Shown: piece after piece, positions 51,652-60,402 of the stretch | How positions within the stretch are numbered: the first letter of the stretch is position 1 | Layout: each line of letters begins with the position of its first letter | Assembly (NCBI GenBank): GCA_900752195.1 | Contig: CAADUJ010000013.1 | Span: forward strand, 25,597-89,596 | DNA: 64,000 nucleotides | Direction of reading: 5' to 3' | Origin: an uncultured Negativicutes bacterium | Lineage (GTDB): Bacteria; Bacillota; Negativicutes; Veillonellales; Megasphaeraceae | Position numbers and translations under genes: made by a program | Notes under the pieces: generated by a model | Told to the model about the DNA's origin: nothing | The model's database searches: none | Seen by the model: the letters and a program-made list of their open reading frames with translations, nothing else

Positions 51652-52812
51652 TTAGTACCATTCATTGATATAACATTTTTCTCTTGGAAAAAGTCGTGCC
51701 AGCGTGTCCAGTCCACCTTCTGTCCCTTCAAGCTTTTCGTGGAAAACCAAATCGTCTACATCCATCGCTCCAAAGACGAGAAGAGCCAGTGTACCAATGG
51801 GCATGGTCACGTCAGGCTTTTCACATTCTACCTTTTTCACCGTCCCTGCTCCTTGTACTACAGTAAGTGTAAAGGTACCGCAATTCCACGGTGCCAGCGG
51901 ATCGTCTGTTGCAAAGGTCACAGAGCCGTCCGCCCGATACGGCAACTGTTCCAGCGCCCCTTTTACGTCAACAATACGGCCTGTCATAAAAGGAATCGTG
52001 CTGTGGCCCTTTTTGCCATCAGGATAGAATCGGTAACCTTCGTCGTGAATTCCTTCGTTCCACTGGAATGATTCTCCCTGGGAACGGTGGTTATACATAT
52101 AGTTGAGAAGTCCTTTTTTTCCCTTTGCCGTCGCATAGACAAATTCACCACTCATAATAGTCGGTGCACCAAGCTGATAAAAGAGATACCCTATAGGCCG
52201 ATCACCATCAAAGCATACGGCAATATTGCCTTCTGCCAACTGGGCTTCTATATGACTGCGCCAGCTCATTTCATCACGGACGGCATAACCAGAAAGATTT
52301 TTCGTATACGCCTCATAGACAGTAGCTAAATAGTGCCATTGATCTGGTGAATTGACAAATCCATAGCGCACAGTTCGATCTGTCAATGGCCGTAACGATT
52401 CCAGGGGTAGCGTTTCCTGCCATTGATGGCAATACAACTCATACCCATACGGCTGATAAAATCCAGCCTTAGACGGCATAAGAATATGGATGTAATGGCC
52501 TCTCTTCTTCATTTCCACTAGAGCGGCTGACAACAATTTACCGCCTACACCACCGCGGCGTGATGCCGGATGCGTTGCAAGGCCGACGATATACGATGTC
52601 GGTATCTCTTTTCCTCTCAGGCGGAGTGTATATGGATTGAGATGAGTCAGGCATGCCATCTGGCCCTTATCGAATCCCATGAGGACGTTTTCAGGTCGAT
52701 AGAAATGGGAAAAATACCACTGAAAAAAAGGATTTTCACGAGGCTCAAAACAATAGGCCCACAAGCTTTCCACAAGCTGTCTGTCCCCATCTGTAGCTAA
52801 TCGAAATTCCAT
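51652..52812 (-). CDS. Eis-like GNAT N-acetyltransferase
   Basis: 386 residues from ATG 52812 (AAGGAG at 8 nt). N-terminal GNAT fold with the acetyl-CoA loop YIVGLATHPASRRGGVGGKL (R/Q-x-x-G-x-G/A). Second GNAT-like and C-terminal SCP2-like sterol-carrier domains follow (MTGRIVDVKGALEQLPYRAD ... TMPIGTLALLVFGAMDVDD). That three-part layout is typical of Eis-family acetyltransferases, some of which acetylate aminoglycosides or peptides. Substrate here is unknown. It is probably co-transcribed with the RseC-like gene. Confidence 0.88.
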   Translation of the reverse strand: MEFRLATDGDRQLVESLWAYCFEPRENPFFQWYFSHFYRPENVLMGFDKGQMACLTHLNPYTLRLRGKEIPTSYIVGLATHPASRRGGVGGKLLSAALVEMKKRGHYIHILMPSKAGFYQPYGYELYCHQWQETLPLESLRPLTDRTVRYGFVNSPDQWHYLATVYEAYTKNLSGYAVRDEMSWRSHIEAQLAEGNIAVCFDGDRPIGYLFYQLGAPTIMSGEFVYATAKGKKGLLNYMYNHRSQGESFQWNEGIHDEGYRFYPDGKKGHSTIPFMTGRIVDVKGALEQLPYRADGSVTFATDDPLAPWNCGTFTLTVVQGAGTVKKVECEKPDVTMPIGTLALLVFGAMDVDDLVFHEKLEGTEGGLDTLARLFPREKCYINEWY

Positions 52813-52864
52813 GTCAATCACTCCTTTATATGAAACAAGCGCTGACTACGCAGCGCCTGATCCA

Positions 52865-53746
52865 TTATTTTCGCAATGTAACGTCAAATTTTTCCACGTA
52901 ATGATGTGGATTATACGATTCCTTTGAATGGCGCAATCCCGGAATACCCATATCTTCTTCACGGTTAATATACGTCGTATGACTCCATGCGTGAAGTACA
53001 AATTCATGGTTAATGACCTGATAAAGGCCACGGATAGAAGGATCGCTCTTTTCAAAGTGGATGATTGCCGTATCGTCATTGAGCATTTCGCCAATAGAAA
53101 AAGCGACAATCTTATTGTACATCCGAATGGCACCGCCTGTAGGCTGAAGGATATTCCAATTTTCGAATACCTTTTCAATGGCATGACGTTCACCTAAAAG
53201 CTCTTCGTCATCATCGCCATCTTCATGTTGCACGTACCAATCCTTTTCTGCTTCGAGGCACTCACCAAAAATTTCTTCTGTAATAGGGACATATTCCCAA
53301 TTACCAAAGAATTGATTTCGGAAGTGATTCAAGTTGTTTTTCTTCTGCCGGAATTTCTTTCCTGAAAGGTTGATCAAATCCTGTGTCAGGTAAACGTATT
53401 CATAATTGTCCCGGTCTGTCGTAAACTCGTAGCAATCCGGGCAAAGAGCACGAATACGTTCAGCGGCCTCCGGTACGACGCCTTTAATGAGAAAAGGATA
53501 CCCATGGGCTTCAAACCATTCATGCATCCGTTCAATTCCCTTTGTGAAATCATTGTCTTTTTTCGTAAACGGCGGCAGCCAGAATTGCTTCTTTCCACGG
53601 CCAGAGCGTATATACAGAACATTATCTTCTTCAGCCCATTGAATTTCATACGGTTCCTGCCAGGCGAAGAGCGTCATAAACGTCGCATCGGCTTGTTCAT
53701 AGCGCTTCTGTTTGAAATAATCGTCAATAATTGGCTTATCTTCCAA
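52865..53746 (-). CDS. DUF2156 (GNAT-like) protein; start codon uncertain
   Basis: 293 residues from TTG 53746. The DUF2156 domain fills the protein (KKFRQKKNNLNHFRNQF; KIVAFSIGEMLNDDTAIIHF). It is related to aminoacyl-transferases that modify lipids or peptides; no substrate is known for this branch. The family's usual N-terminal start (F-x-x-L-x-LEDK-x-x-I-D-x-Y) continues upstream of the TTG: in-frame codons give IQFREFR before LEDKPIIDDYF. An in-frame TAG at 53783-53785 limits the extension, and no ATG/GTG/TTG lies between. GGGGGAG followed by ATT-ATT-ATT-ATA suggests a rare AUU or AUA start near 53767-53776. Confidence 0.78.
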   Translation of the reverse strand: MEDKPIIDDYFKQKRYEQADATFMTLFAWQEPYEIQWAEEDNVLYIRSGRGKKQFWLPPFTKKDNDFTKGIERMHEWFEAHGYPFLIKGVVPEAAERIRALCPDCYEFTTDRDNYEYVYLTQDLINLSGKKFRQKKNNLNHFRNQFFGNWEYVPITEEIFGECLEAEKDWYVQHEDGDDDEELLGERHAIEKVFENWNILQPTGGAIRMYNKIVAFSIGEMLNDDTAIIHFEKSDPSIRGLYQVINHEFVLHAWSHTTYINREEDMGIPGLRHSKESYNPHHYVEKFDVTLRK

Positions 53747-53844
53747 ACGGAATTCTCTAAATTGTATAATAATAATCTCCCCCTACTAATGCAATATTCC
53801 GCATTCACTACGGAAAAATGAACCGGATTGAAAGTCCGGAACGA

Positions 53845-54450
53845 TCATGTTGATACATAATCGTTATGTGTTATATAAAAACGCCACGGGAAAGATTTTC
53901 CCTGTTCAGCGTAATTAATATTAATACGCGGTGATGTTGCAATCGTGAACGCTTCATACTGTGCAGGACGAACAATATACAGCTCTTCTCCACACAGGTC
54001 AATGCCATTCTGGTCACGCGTGATATCCATGGCCTGACAGAGCTTTCCCGGACCGTTAGTGACGGTCTTTTTCCATTTTTTCATATGTCGGTTCGCAAGC
54101 ATAGCCGAAAGACCTTCTACTGGCTCTACCGCACGAATGAGGACGGCCTGCCCATCTCCTTTAGGGCCGGTGACGACATTAAAACAATGATACATGCCAT
54201 AGATGAGGTACACATAGCTAACCCCTCCGGGACGAAACATCGGTTCATTCCGTTTCGTCATCCCCCGGCATGCGTGACTGCCATCATCGATGAGGCCTTC
54301 ATACGTCCCTCCATAGGCTTCCGTTTCTACAATGCGGCCTACATAAGTCATAGTCGGCGTAACGTGGACCATATATTGTCCTAAAAGACGCGGCGCAATC
54401 TGAACCGCTGTATCCACAAAATCAGAGTGCTTCCATTTCCGACCTATCAT
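53845..54450 (-). CDS. mpg: DNA-3-methyladenine glycosylase (AAG/Mpg type)
   Basis: 201 residues, start overlapping the IclR stop (ATGA). Base-excision repair enzyme removing alkylated purines. Motifs: APRLLGQYMVH, GRIVETEAYGG (catalytic Glu), DDGSHACRGMTKRNEPMF, GVSYVYLIYGMYHCFNVV, and NGPGKLCQAMDI. All conserved parts of the human AAG/B. subtilis YxlJ type are present. Confidence 0.95.
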   Translation of the reverse strand: MIGRKWKHSDFVDTAVQIAPRLLGQYMVHVTPTMTYVGRIVETEAYGGTYEGLIDDGSHACRGMTKRNEPMFRPGGVSYVYLIYGMYHCFNVVTGPKGDGQAVLIRAVEPVEGLSAMLANRHMKKWKKTVTNGPGKLCQAMDITRDQNGIDLCGEELYIVRPAQYEAFTIATSPRININYAEQGKSFPWRFYITHNDYVST

Positions 54451-55211
54451 TGTTTTCTCCTGTAGCCTAAGGAATAGGATATTTCATAGGCATACTGACT
54501 CATCGTAAAGAGCATTTTTTGCCGGATAGAATCGTAAAAACGCATACTCGGTCCGGCAATAGTCAGCGATGCGACGACTTGTTCTTCAAAGTTAAAAATA
54601 GGAACGGCAAGAGCGAAGAGGCCATGTTCACTTTCGTCCTGCGTAATAGCATAGCCATTGTGGCGAATTGTCGCAAATTCATCTTCCGAAAGATTGCCGC
54701 ATTGTACAATGAAACGATTCCGTTCCGCCTTGTTGGCCCACGCCAGGAGTACTTTTCCTGCAGCACCCTTGTAAATGGGCAGTGATTCCCCCATGGGAAT
54801 GACGCGGCGCAGGGAATGGGTACTTTCAACATGGTCCAGACAGATACGATTATCACCTTCAGCAACGTAAATACTGGCCGTTTCGTTGAATATCTGCTGC
54901 AAACGCCGTAAATACGGCTTAGCTAGCGTAACAACATTTTCTGTCCAGTGTGATGAATACCCCAGAGCCAGTGCTTTCGGGCCCAGACGATATTGCTTGG
55001 ATGATTCATTTCGTGTCAAATACTGCCGTCGTTCCAAGGTGTTGACGATACGGAATGCCGTAGACGTATTCAGGCTCGTCTGCTCGGAAATTTCCTTCAA
55101 CGTTAATCCTGTATTACATTCTACGAAAATATCCAGGACGTCGAGACTTTTTTCCAGAGACTTGAGCAAACTATTCTCGCGCCCCTTCTTACGGCTATCT
55201 CCAGTTTTCAT
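54447..55211 (-). CDS. IclR-family transcriptional regulator
   Basis: 254 residues. N-terminal winged helix (SLEKSLDVLDIFVECNTGLT, LKEISEQTSLNTSTAFRIVN), then the GAF-like effector domain (RRVIPMGESLPIYKGAAGKV, LLAWANKAERNRF). IclR proteins usually control catabolic or efflux genes. It starts 19 bp after the adaptor lipoprotein gene and overlaps mpg, so the three genes appear co-transcribed. Binding sites in the region are not obvious. Confidence 0.94.
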   Translation of the reverse strand: MKTGDSRKKGRENSLLKSLEKSLDVLDIFVECNTGLTLKEISEQTSLNTSTAFRIVNTLERRQYLTRNESSKQYRLGPKALALGYSSHWTENVVTLAKPYLRRLQQIFNETASIYVAEGDNRICLDHVESTHSLRRVIPMGESLPIYKGAAGKVLLAWANKAERNRFIVQCGNLSEDEFATIRHNGYAITQDESEHGLFALAVPIFNFEEQVVASLTIAGPSMRFYDSIRQKMLFTMSQYAYEISYSLGYRRKQ

Positions 55212-55230
55212 GAAATCGCCTACTTTCTCC

Positions 55231-56358
55231 TTATGATGTAACCTTCATGCCGATTTCCAAGGAATCAGGCGGATTGACGACGACCCGTTCCCCTTCCTTC
55301 AAGCCGCTTAATATGACGACTTGTCCTTCTTCTTCATCACCAGTCAGGACAGGACGGGCATCGGCAAGACCCTGGTCATTGACAATATAGACAAAGTCAC
55401 CACTGTCCTTTGTGCGTACAGCCGTCTTTGGAACCGTCACCTGCGACACTTCCTGTGGCGTCGACAGGCGAACGTGATAGAATTCGCCTGGCACAAAGAG
55501 GTTCTTATCATTATTAAAGGTAATCTTCGCCATATACGATCCCGTAGCAGGATCTTTTACAGTCGATAAAAAGGTGAGCTCCCCTACTTCAGATTCTCCA
55601 GACGCAGCGAGGATAGACACCTTGATTGTCCCTGATTCCTTTGCTGTCGTCAGCGCATCGATATATTCCTCTGGAACGGCAAACGTCGCTACAAGAGGCG
55701 TCATCTGCTGAATCGTCGCCAACACATTGCCGGCTACAGCAACAGATGGATTATCGGAAACAGCTGTGACACGACCGTCAATAGGCGAGTAAATAGCCGC
55801 ATTGCTTACCATCTCCCGCGCCGATTGGACGGCTTGCTGAAGCTGGGCAATTTCCTGAGAATCTACAGCTGGTGCTGCTGGTGTCGCCGGCGCTGCTGCC
55901 GGTGCAGACGCACTCTTCATACGATTGTATTCAACTCGTGATATAGCACCCATGTTGTACCAAACATCGAGCTGGGCTCTGCCAGGGCCACTGCTGTCAC
56001 TAGCAGCTGGTGCGGAATAGGCCGGTGCTGCCGCAGCCGCTGACGTAGCCGCTGCCAACCGCGATTCCGCTTCGCTCACGCTTTGCTGATACGGTGTGGC
56101 ATCGACTTGGACGACAACTTCGCCAGCCTTGATTTCCTGCCCTACCGCAAGCGGTGCTGACGTAATCTTTCCTGACAGCTTTGGCACAATATTCGTCATA
56201 TGAAGAGCCGTAATATTAGCATCCAATGTCAATGCGACAGGATGATCTGATTTCGTTACGACCTCTGTCTTCGTAGAGATGCTGTTGCCACAGCCTCCTA
56301 AGAAGACTGCTGCCATAGTGGCTGCCGCTACGAAAACTGCTAACTTACGAAAATGCAC
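55231..56358 (-). CDS. Periplasmic adaptor lipoprotein of RND/MFP type
   Basis: 375 residues from GTG 56358 (AGAAGG at 6 nt; frame open to a GTG at 56382). Lipoprotein signal FVAAATMAAVFLGGC with lipobox LGGC. Lipoyl/beta-barrel adaptor regions: KITSAPLAVGQEIKAGEVV, IYSPIDGRVTAVSDNPSVAV, LFVPGEFYHVRLSTP and DFVYIVNDQGLADARPVLTG. The helical hairpin is short and interrupted by Ala/Pro-rich stretches, unlike the long coiled coil of AcrA. Neither the inner-membrane pump nor the outer-membrane channel is adjacent; the neighbours are bofA and an IclR gene, so it may work with a pump encoded elsewhere. Confidence 0.88.
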   Translation of the reverse strand: MHFRKLAVFVAAATMAAVFLGGCGNSISTKTEVVTKSDHPVALTLDANITALHMTNIVPKLSGKITSAPLAVGQEIKAGEVVVQVDATPYQQSVSEAESRLAAATSAAAAAPAYSAPAASDSSGPGRAQLDVWYNMGAISRVEYNRMKSASAPAAAPATPAAPAVDSQEIAQLQQAVQSAREMVSNAAIYSPIDGRVTAVSDNPSVAVAGNVLATIQQMTPLVATFAVPEEYIDALTTAKESGTIKVSILAASGESEVGELTFLSTVKDPATGSYMAKITFNNDKNLFVPGEFYHVRLSTPQEVSQVTVPKTAVRTKDSGDFVYIVNDQGLADARPVLTGDEEEGQVVILSGLKEGERVVVNPPDSLEIGMKVTS

Positions 56359-56408
56359 AATATCCCTTCTTTCAGGCGACACCGCCTAAACCAAGTTTAT
56401 CCTTCACC

Positions 56409-56654
56409 TTAAAAAAACGTATAAACTATCGTCAAAACAGCCACTCCCGGAAGACCGAAAATACCGATGATGATCCCTGTCACCATAGTAATAGGAACGT
56501 GACCGATGCCGAGGCCAGGGCCGAAATGGTTTATGAGCATCACGACGACCAGACCGGCAATTACATTTGCCAGCATTCCCCGGAAAGGCTTTAGAATGAA
56601 TTTATGGATGACATAGAGTACAACAAGACCAATAAGGATACCTGAAACATCCAT
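56409..56654 (-). CDS. bofA: BofA-family membrane protein
   Basis: 81 residues from ATG 56654 (GAGG at 6 nt), 8 bp after recR. Two hydrophobic helices and a conserved glycine-rich core: LANVIAGLVVVMLINHFGPG, and GIIIGIFGLPGVAVLTIVY at the C-terminus, matching pro-sigma-K processing inhibitor BofA. In Bacillus it inhibits the SpoIVFB protease during sporulation. The order dnaX-ybaB-recR-bofA is ancient in Firmicutes. In a Negativicute that probably does not sporulate, the retained gene may have another role. Confidence 0.88.
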   Translation of the reverse strand: MDVSGILIGLVVLYVIHKFILKPFRGMLANVIAGLVVVMLINHFGPGLGIGHVPITMVTGIIIGIFGLPGVAVLTIVYTFF

Positions 56655-56662
56655 CCTGCACC

Positions 56663-57253
56663 TCACATTTCCTGCCGGTTTGCCACGGCTCCCGCCAATG
56701 TAGCTTCATCGGCATACTCGATATCGCCGCCCATAGGAAGACCGCGGGCAATACGGGTCACCTTGATACCCGCCGTCTTTAAGAGATTGGCCAAATACAG
56801 AGCCGTCGCTTCGCCTTCTACGTCAGGATCTGTCGCGATGATGACTTCCCGCACATCTTCCTTCTGCAATCGCTGAAGCAGTTCTTTGATGCGAAGGTCT
56901 TCGACGCCGATACCATCTAAAGGCGATAAAGCCCCATGAAGGACATGGTAGACACCGCGATAATCACCGCTCCGTTCGATAGCCTGTACATCCTGTGGCG
57001 TTTCGACGACACAGATGATGCTGTGATCACGGCGGGAATCCTGACAAATCTCGCACGGGTCCTGATCAGATAAATTAAAGCACACCGAGCACAGTGTCAT
57101 GTGTGCCTTTGCATCACGGACAGCCTGGATAAATTCATCGACCCGTTCTTGCGGCTGCTGGACCATGTAATAAGCCATTTTCCGTGCCGTTTTGACACCA
57201 ATACCTGGCAATCGGCGAAACTGTTCTGCCAGGCGGTCAAGAGCCGTATCCAT
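56663..57253 (-). CDS. recR: Recombination protein RecR
   Basis: 196 residues. Works with RecF/RecO to load RecA on SSB-coated gaps. N-terminal HhH (LPGIGVKTARKMAYYMVQQ), zinc finger (CSVCFNLSDQDPCEIC), Toprim domain (IICVVETPQDVQAIERSGDY). Its start overlaps the ybaB stop by one base. Confidence 0.97.
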   Translation of the reverse strand: MDTALDRLAEQFRRLPGIGVKTARKMAYYMVQQPQERVDEFIQAVRDAKAHMTLCSVCFNLSDQDPCEICQDSRRDHSIICVVETPQDVQAIERSGDYRGVYHVLHGALSPLDGIGVEDLRIKELLQRLQKEDVREVIIATDPDVEGEATALYLANLLKTAGIKVTRIARGLPMGGDIEYADEATLAGAVANRQEM

Positions 57254-57573
57254 TAGAACATGCCCGGCAGCTTCATGCCGCCTGTAATCTTGGACATTTC
57301 CTGTGCCATCATGTCATCAACTTTCTTGCTCGCTTCGTTCATACCTGCAACAATAAGATCTTCCAGCATTTCCGTATCATCAGGATCAATGACGTTCTTA
57401 TCGTTAATTTTGACACTTTCTACCGTTTTTTCACCATTCATGATAATTGTCAGGGCGCCGCCGCCAACTGTGACTTCTACAGTCTTTTGCTTAAGTTCTT
57501 CCTGCATTCGTTTCATTTCTTTTTGCATCTTCTGTACTTTTTTCATCATGCCTTGCATATTTCCACCAAACAT
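57253..57573 (-). CDS. ybaB: YbaB/EbfC nucleoid-associated protein
   Basis: 106 residues; ATG behind TTAGGAGG. Coiled-coil N-terminus (MMKKVQKMQKEMKRMQEELK), core with GALTIIMNGEKTVESVKI, C-terminal GGMKLPGMF. DNA-binding dimer found between dnaX and recR in most bacteria; exact role unsettled. Confidence 0.95.
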   Translation of the reverse strand: MFGGNMQGMMKKVQKMQKEMKRMQEELKQKTVEVTVGGGALTIIMNGEKTVESVKINDKNVIDPDDTEMLEDLIVAGMNEASKKVDDMMAQEMSKITGGMKLPGMF

Positions 57574-57598
57574 ATTCGTATCCTCCTAACTTGCAAAC

Positions 57599-59539
57599 TC
57601 ATTTTTCTTCAATATATATATGACAGTCTCCCAGTGTCTGTAAGAGCGGTTCCAACGCAGTCCGTTCTTCTTCTGAAACAGCATCGATACCAACGGGTTT
57701 CCATGCTGTCTGTTCAGTTTCTTTGTCAGACGAAAGCGGCTCGTTCTGTTTAACTTCATTCTCATTATCAGGATCCATGGGAGAACGGGTCATCTTTAAA
57801 TGACTGTTTTTTTTTTCGTATTCTTTCAAGGCCGGATCAGTATGGACAAAGGCGCGCATGTGGTACCCGGTCCCTAAAACCTTTTCAGCCGCAGCATCGA
57901 CGTAGGTAAAATAATCTTCCCGATTTGCCCGACTGGCCATAAACGTAGATGAAACGGAAATAATGATTTCCTTATCCCCTATGAATACAACTTTCCCCAG
58001 ACTGATACAAGAGTAAACCTGAGGTTTTCTCATAGCTTTCAATGTGACGAGTATCTTTTTCCATATATCGCGATACTGTGCTGCTTCCGGTATAGAACCA
58101 GTTTTTTTGTCATCTGCCTTTGCGGTATCGGCCGATACTACAGACGGCTTAGAAAGCGCTTCAGAACGTTTGGGTACTTTTGTTTCTGCCTTTGTAGCTA
58201 CCCCATCGTCAGGCCTTTTTGTAAGAAGAGATGCATCATCAACAGGATTAGGTATATACGGTGCCGGTTCGTCGCTTTCCGGCAAGGGGGAATCGTCGTA
58301 CATAGATACAGCCGCAACATCGCCGGCAGGCTTTCCCCGTCGAGACGCTTTCTGTGTCAACTGGGCCAAGAGCTTTTCCAGATGTGATACACGCCGTGAC
58401 AGTTCCTGAATAGCACCTGCATCAGACGGTGCCGTTACTGCTCCATCTCCGTGTCCTGGACTATGACTTGCCATGAGAAGCCCCATTTCAACGGCTACAC
58501 GCGGCGTTGGCGATGTCCTTGCCAGGAGCAGTGCCTGTTGCAACGTCTGCAATATATGAAAAATATGTTGACTGTCAAATTCCTTAGCCTGTTTTGCCAA
58601 TTCGTTCATCGAATCGGCATAGGCTGCCAGCGTATCCGACTTTGGTGCCGCTTGATACAGCATGAGAGCTCGTAAGTGACGCAAAAGCTCTGTCAAGATA
58701 ACCCGAGGTTCTTTGCCCATTCGAATAATATCATCGACAGATTGAATGATGACATCGCCATCTCCTACGCAGACAGCATGGGCCAGTGTAAAGAGCCAGT
58801 CCCGGCCAACTAATCCCAACAGTTGGCGCACCAGAGATTCATCAATTGTCCCTTCACCGTTACTGACACATTGATCAAGCATGCTCAAGGCATCGCGCAT
58901 ACCACCATCAGCCTGAACAGCTAAAATATGGGCAGCGCCTTTCGTAATGTCAATACCTTCTTGACCTGCTACATACAAAATCCGTTCAGCAATATCAGCA
59001 CTTGTAATGCGCCGGAATTCATAGCGTTGGCACCTCGATAGGATTGTCATAGGAATCCGTTCGGGCTCCGTCGTCGCCAAGATAAAGATGACATGGGACG
59101 GTGGTTCTTCCAATGTCTTGAGTAAGGCATTGAATGCTTCCGTCGTAAGCATGTGCACTTCATCAATGATATAAATTTTTTTATTACCTTCTGCCGGCAT
59201 GAATTTAATCGTTTCCCGTAAGTTGCGGATGTCATCGATACTGCGATTTGATGCCGCATCAATTTCAACGACATCCATAGATTCGCCATCCATGATATGA
59301 CGACAGGCTTCACATTCATTACAGGGATGAGACGTCGGACCATGGACACAATTCATGGCTCGGGCAAAGATTTTTGCCGTACTCGTCTTACCGGTACCGC
59401 GAGGTCCAGAAAAAAGATACGCATGGGCGACCTTATCTGTATCTATTGCTTTTTGCAGAGTTTCCGTAATATGACGCTGGCCTACTACGTCTTCAAATGT
59501 CTTAGGTCGCCACTTACGGTATAGCGCAATATATGCCAT
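57599..59539 (-). CDS. dnaX: DNA polymerase III subunits gamma and tau
   Basis: 646 residues from ATG 59539, behind AAAGGA (frame open to 59599). Clamp-loader ATPase: MAYIALYRKWRPKTFEDVVG, Walker A SGPRGTGKTSTAKIFARAMN, zinc site HPCNECEACRHI, DExH-like IIDEVHMLT, sensor ILATTEPERI and arginine finger region LSRCQRYEF. Domain III follows, then a low-complexity linker and a tau-type C-terminus (about 500-646). No A-run suggestive of programmed frameshifting was noticed. Co-transcribed with ybaB (25-bp gap). Confidence 0.96.
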   Translation of the reverse strand: MAYIALYRKWRPKTFEDVVGQRHITETLQKAIDTDKVAHAYLFSGPRGTGKTSTAKIFARAMNCVHGPTSHPCNECEACRHIMDGESMDVVEIDAASNRSIDDIRNLRETIKFMPAEGNKKIYIIDEVHMLTTEAFNALLKTLEEPPSHVIFILATTEPERIPMTILSRCQRYEFRRITSADIAERILYVAGQEGIDITKGAAHILAVQADGGMRDALSMLDQCVSNGEGTIDESLVRQLLGLVGRDWLFTLAHAVCVGDGDVIIQSVDDIIRMGKEPRVILTELLRHLRALMLYQAAPKSDTLAAYADSMNELAKQAKEFDSQHIFHILQTLQQALLLARTSPTPRVAVEMGLLMASHSPGHGDGAVTAPSDAGAIQELSRRVSHLEKLLAQLTQKASRRGKPAGDVAAVSMYDDSPLPESDEPAPYIPNPVDDASLLTKRPDDGVATKAETKVPKRSEALSKPSVVSADTAKADDKKTGSIPEAAQYRDIWKKILVTLKAMRKPQVYSCISLGKVVFIGDKEIIISVSSTFMASRANREDYFTYVDAAAEKVLGTGYHMRAFVHTDPALKEYEKKNSHLKMTRSPMDPDNENEVKQNEPLSSDKETEQTAWKPVGIDAVSEEERTALEPLLQTLGDCHIYIEEK

Positions 59540-59563
59540 GACAATCCTTTCATAAACGTATGA

Positions 59564-59591
59564 AAAAAAGCAGCTAACGGCGTTAGCTGCT
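59564..59591 (-). terminator. Terminator of the SRP RNA
   Basis: GCAGCTAACG/CGTTAGCTGC hairpin then seven T on the minus strand, 25 bp before the dnaX start; dnaX may depend partly on read-through. Confidence 0.9.
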
Positions 59592-59602
59592 TCGGCCAAC
59601 TA

Positions 59603-59744
59603 AAAAGTACTCGTGTATGGCAACCCGCCAGGTTACCTCGTGGCACATGAAAATGACTACTTATCGCTGCTTCCTCTCGGACCTGACGAGGTTCATAGGT
59701 TCCCATTGCACAAGCCCCGACGGATTACCACGCACCAGTACTTT
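59603..59744 (-). ncRNA. ffs: Signal recognition particle RNA (4.5S-like)
   Basis: About 142 nt. The conserved domain IV is clear: GTCAGGTCC-GAGA-GGAAGCAGC (loop at 59675-59678). The ends pair: AAAGTACT at 59737-59744 with AGTACTTT at 59605-59612, and GTGCGTGGTAA with TTGCCATACAC. No Alu domain is apparent. The usual GGAA tetraloop is GAGA here, still a GNRA loop. It has its own promoter and terminator and lies upstream of dnaX, a common arrangement. Confidence 0.93.
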
Positions 59745-59761
59745 ATTGTGTTAGCTATGCT

Positions 59762-59790
59762 ATTATAGCGTAAATTTGAAAAAATAGCAA
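59762..59790 (-). promoter_or_regulatory. Promoter of the SRP RNA gene
   Basis: Minus strand TTGCTA (59785-59790), 17-bp spacer, TATAAT (59762-59767). Confidence 0.7.
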
Positions 59791-60338
59791 GCGTTTTTAC
59801 TATGTAAAATTCGCACGGGACGGGTCTCCTGTACTTCTGTATACTATTTTTTATTTGCACGAATGTAAACGAAGCAAGTCGTCCGTGCATGGGGAATATT
59901 TTATATTTTTAGGCGAAGCGACGTTCCACTGTTTAAATTTTTTATTACCACTTAGGCAAGAAACTCTAGTTTAAAAAGTTTATATAAAGTTTCCTATCAA
60001 CGTCATCGACGTCTAAAAAGTGGAGAGTTATGAATTGTAAATCGGGAGCAGCGGCAAGAAATACGTAAAAGTCGATTTGCCCCTATCCGGCGGCATTCGC
60101 CGCCACCTTCCCTCGATAATCGGAGGAAGGTAGTCATGCGAGGAATCGGCGTTACTGTTTCTATCGGTTCTTTAGGCGAAGCCGTGCGTCCTCTTGGTGG
60201 GCAAGTCCCCTGCGACTGCCTACGTTCACAACTACCCACCGCTACGCGGTACTTCTTCTTGTCCTTCAGAAAAGGACACGGGCCTTTGGCCCTAAAAACA
60301 CCTATCAGAAGCTTCGCTTCCCACCAGTTCCATCCTCT

Positions 60339-60377
60339 AAAAACAACGACAGCCATGAAACTTAGTTTCATAGCTGT
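60339..60377 (-). terminator. Terminator after the adhesin gene
   Basis: ACAGCTATGAAAC/GTTTCATGGCTGT stem, followed by CGTTGTTTTT on the minus strand. Confidence 0.8.
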
Positions 60378-60402
60378 GTCTGTTTGCATAACGATGCACT
60401 TT

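Larger units (their letters stand above)
59745..60402. other. Non-coding region between ffs and the adhesin gene
   Basis: Contains the ffs promoter and the adhesin terminator. The part at 60040-60340 is dense in short inverted repeats (for example ACCTTCC ... GGAAGGT and GGGCC-TTT-GGCCC) and looks structured, like an intergenic repeat element. A 128-codon minus-strand frame at 60003-60389 crosses the terminator and has no binding site, so it is not called. Confidence 0.5.

Noticed and set aside
60003..60389. 128-codon minus-strand frame before the ffs gene
   Set aside because: Runs through the adhesin terminator and the hairpin-rich region, Arg-rich non-coding composition, no start site.
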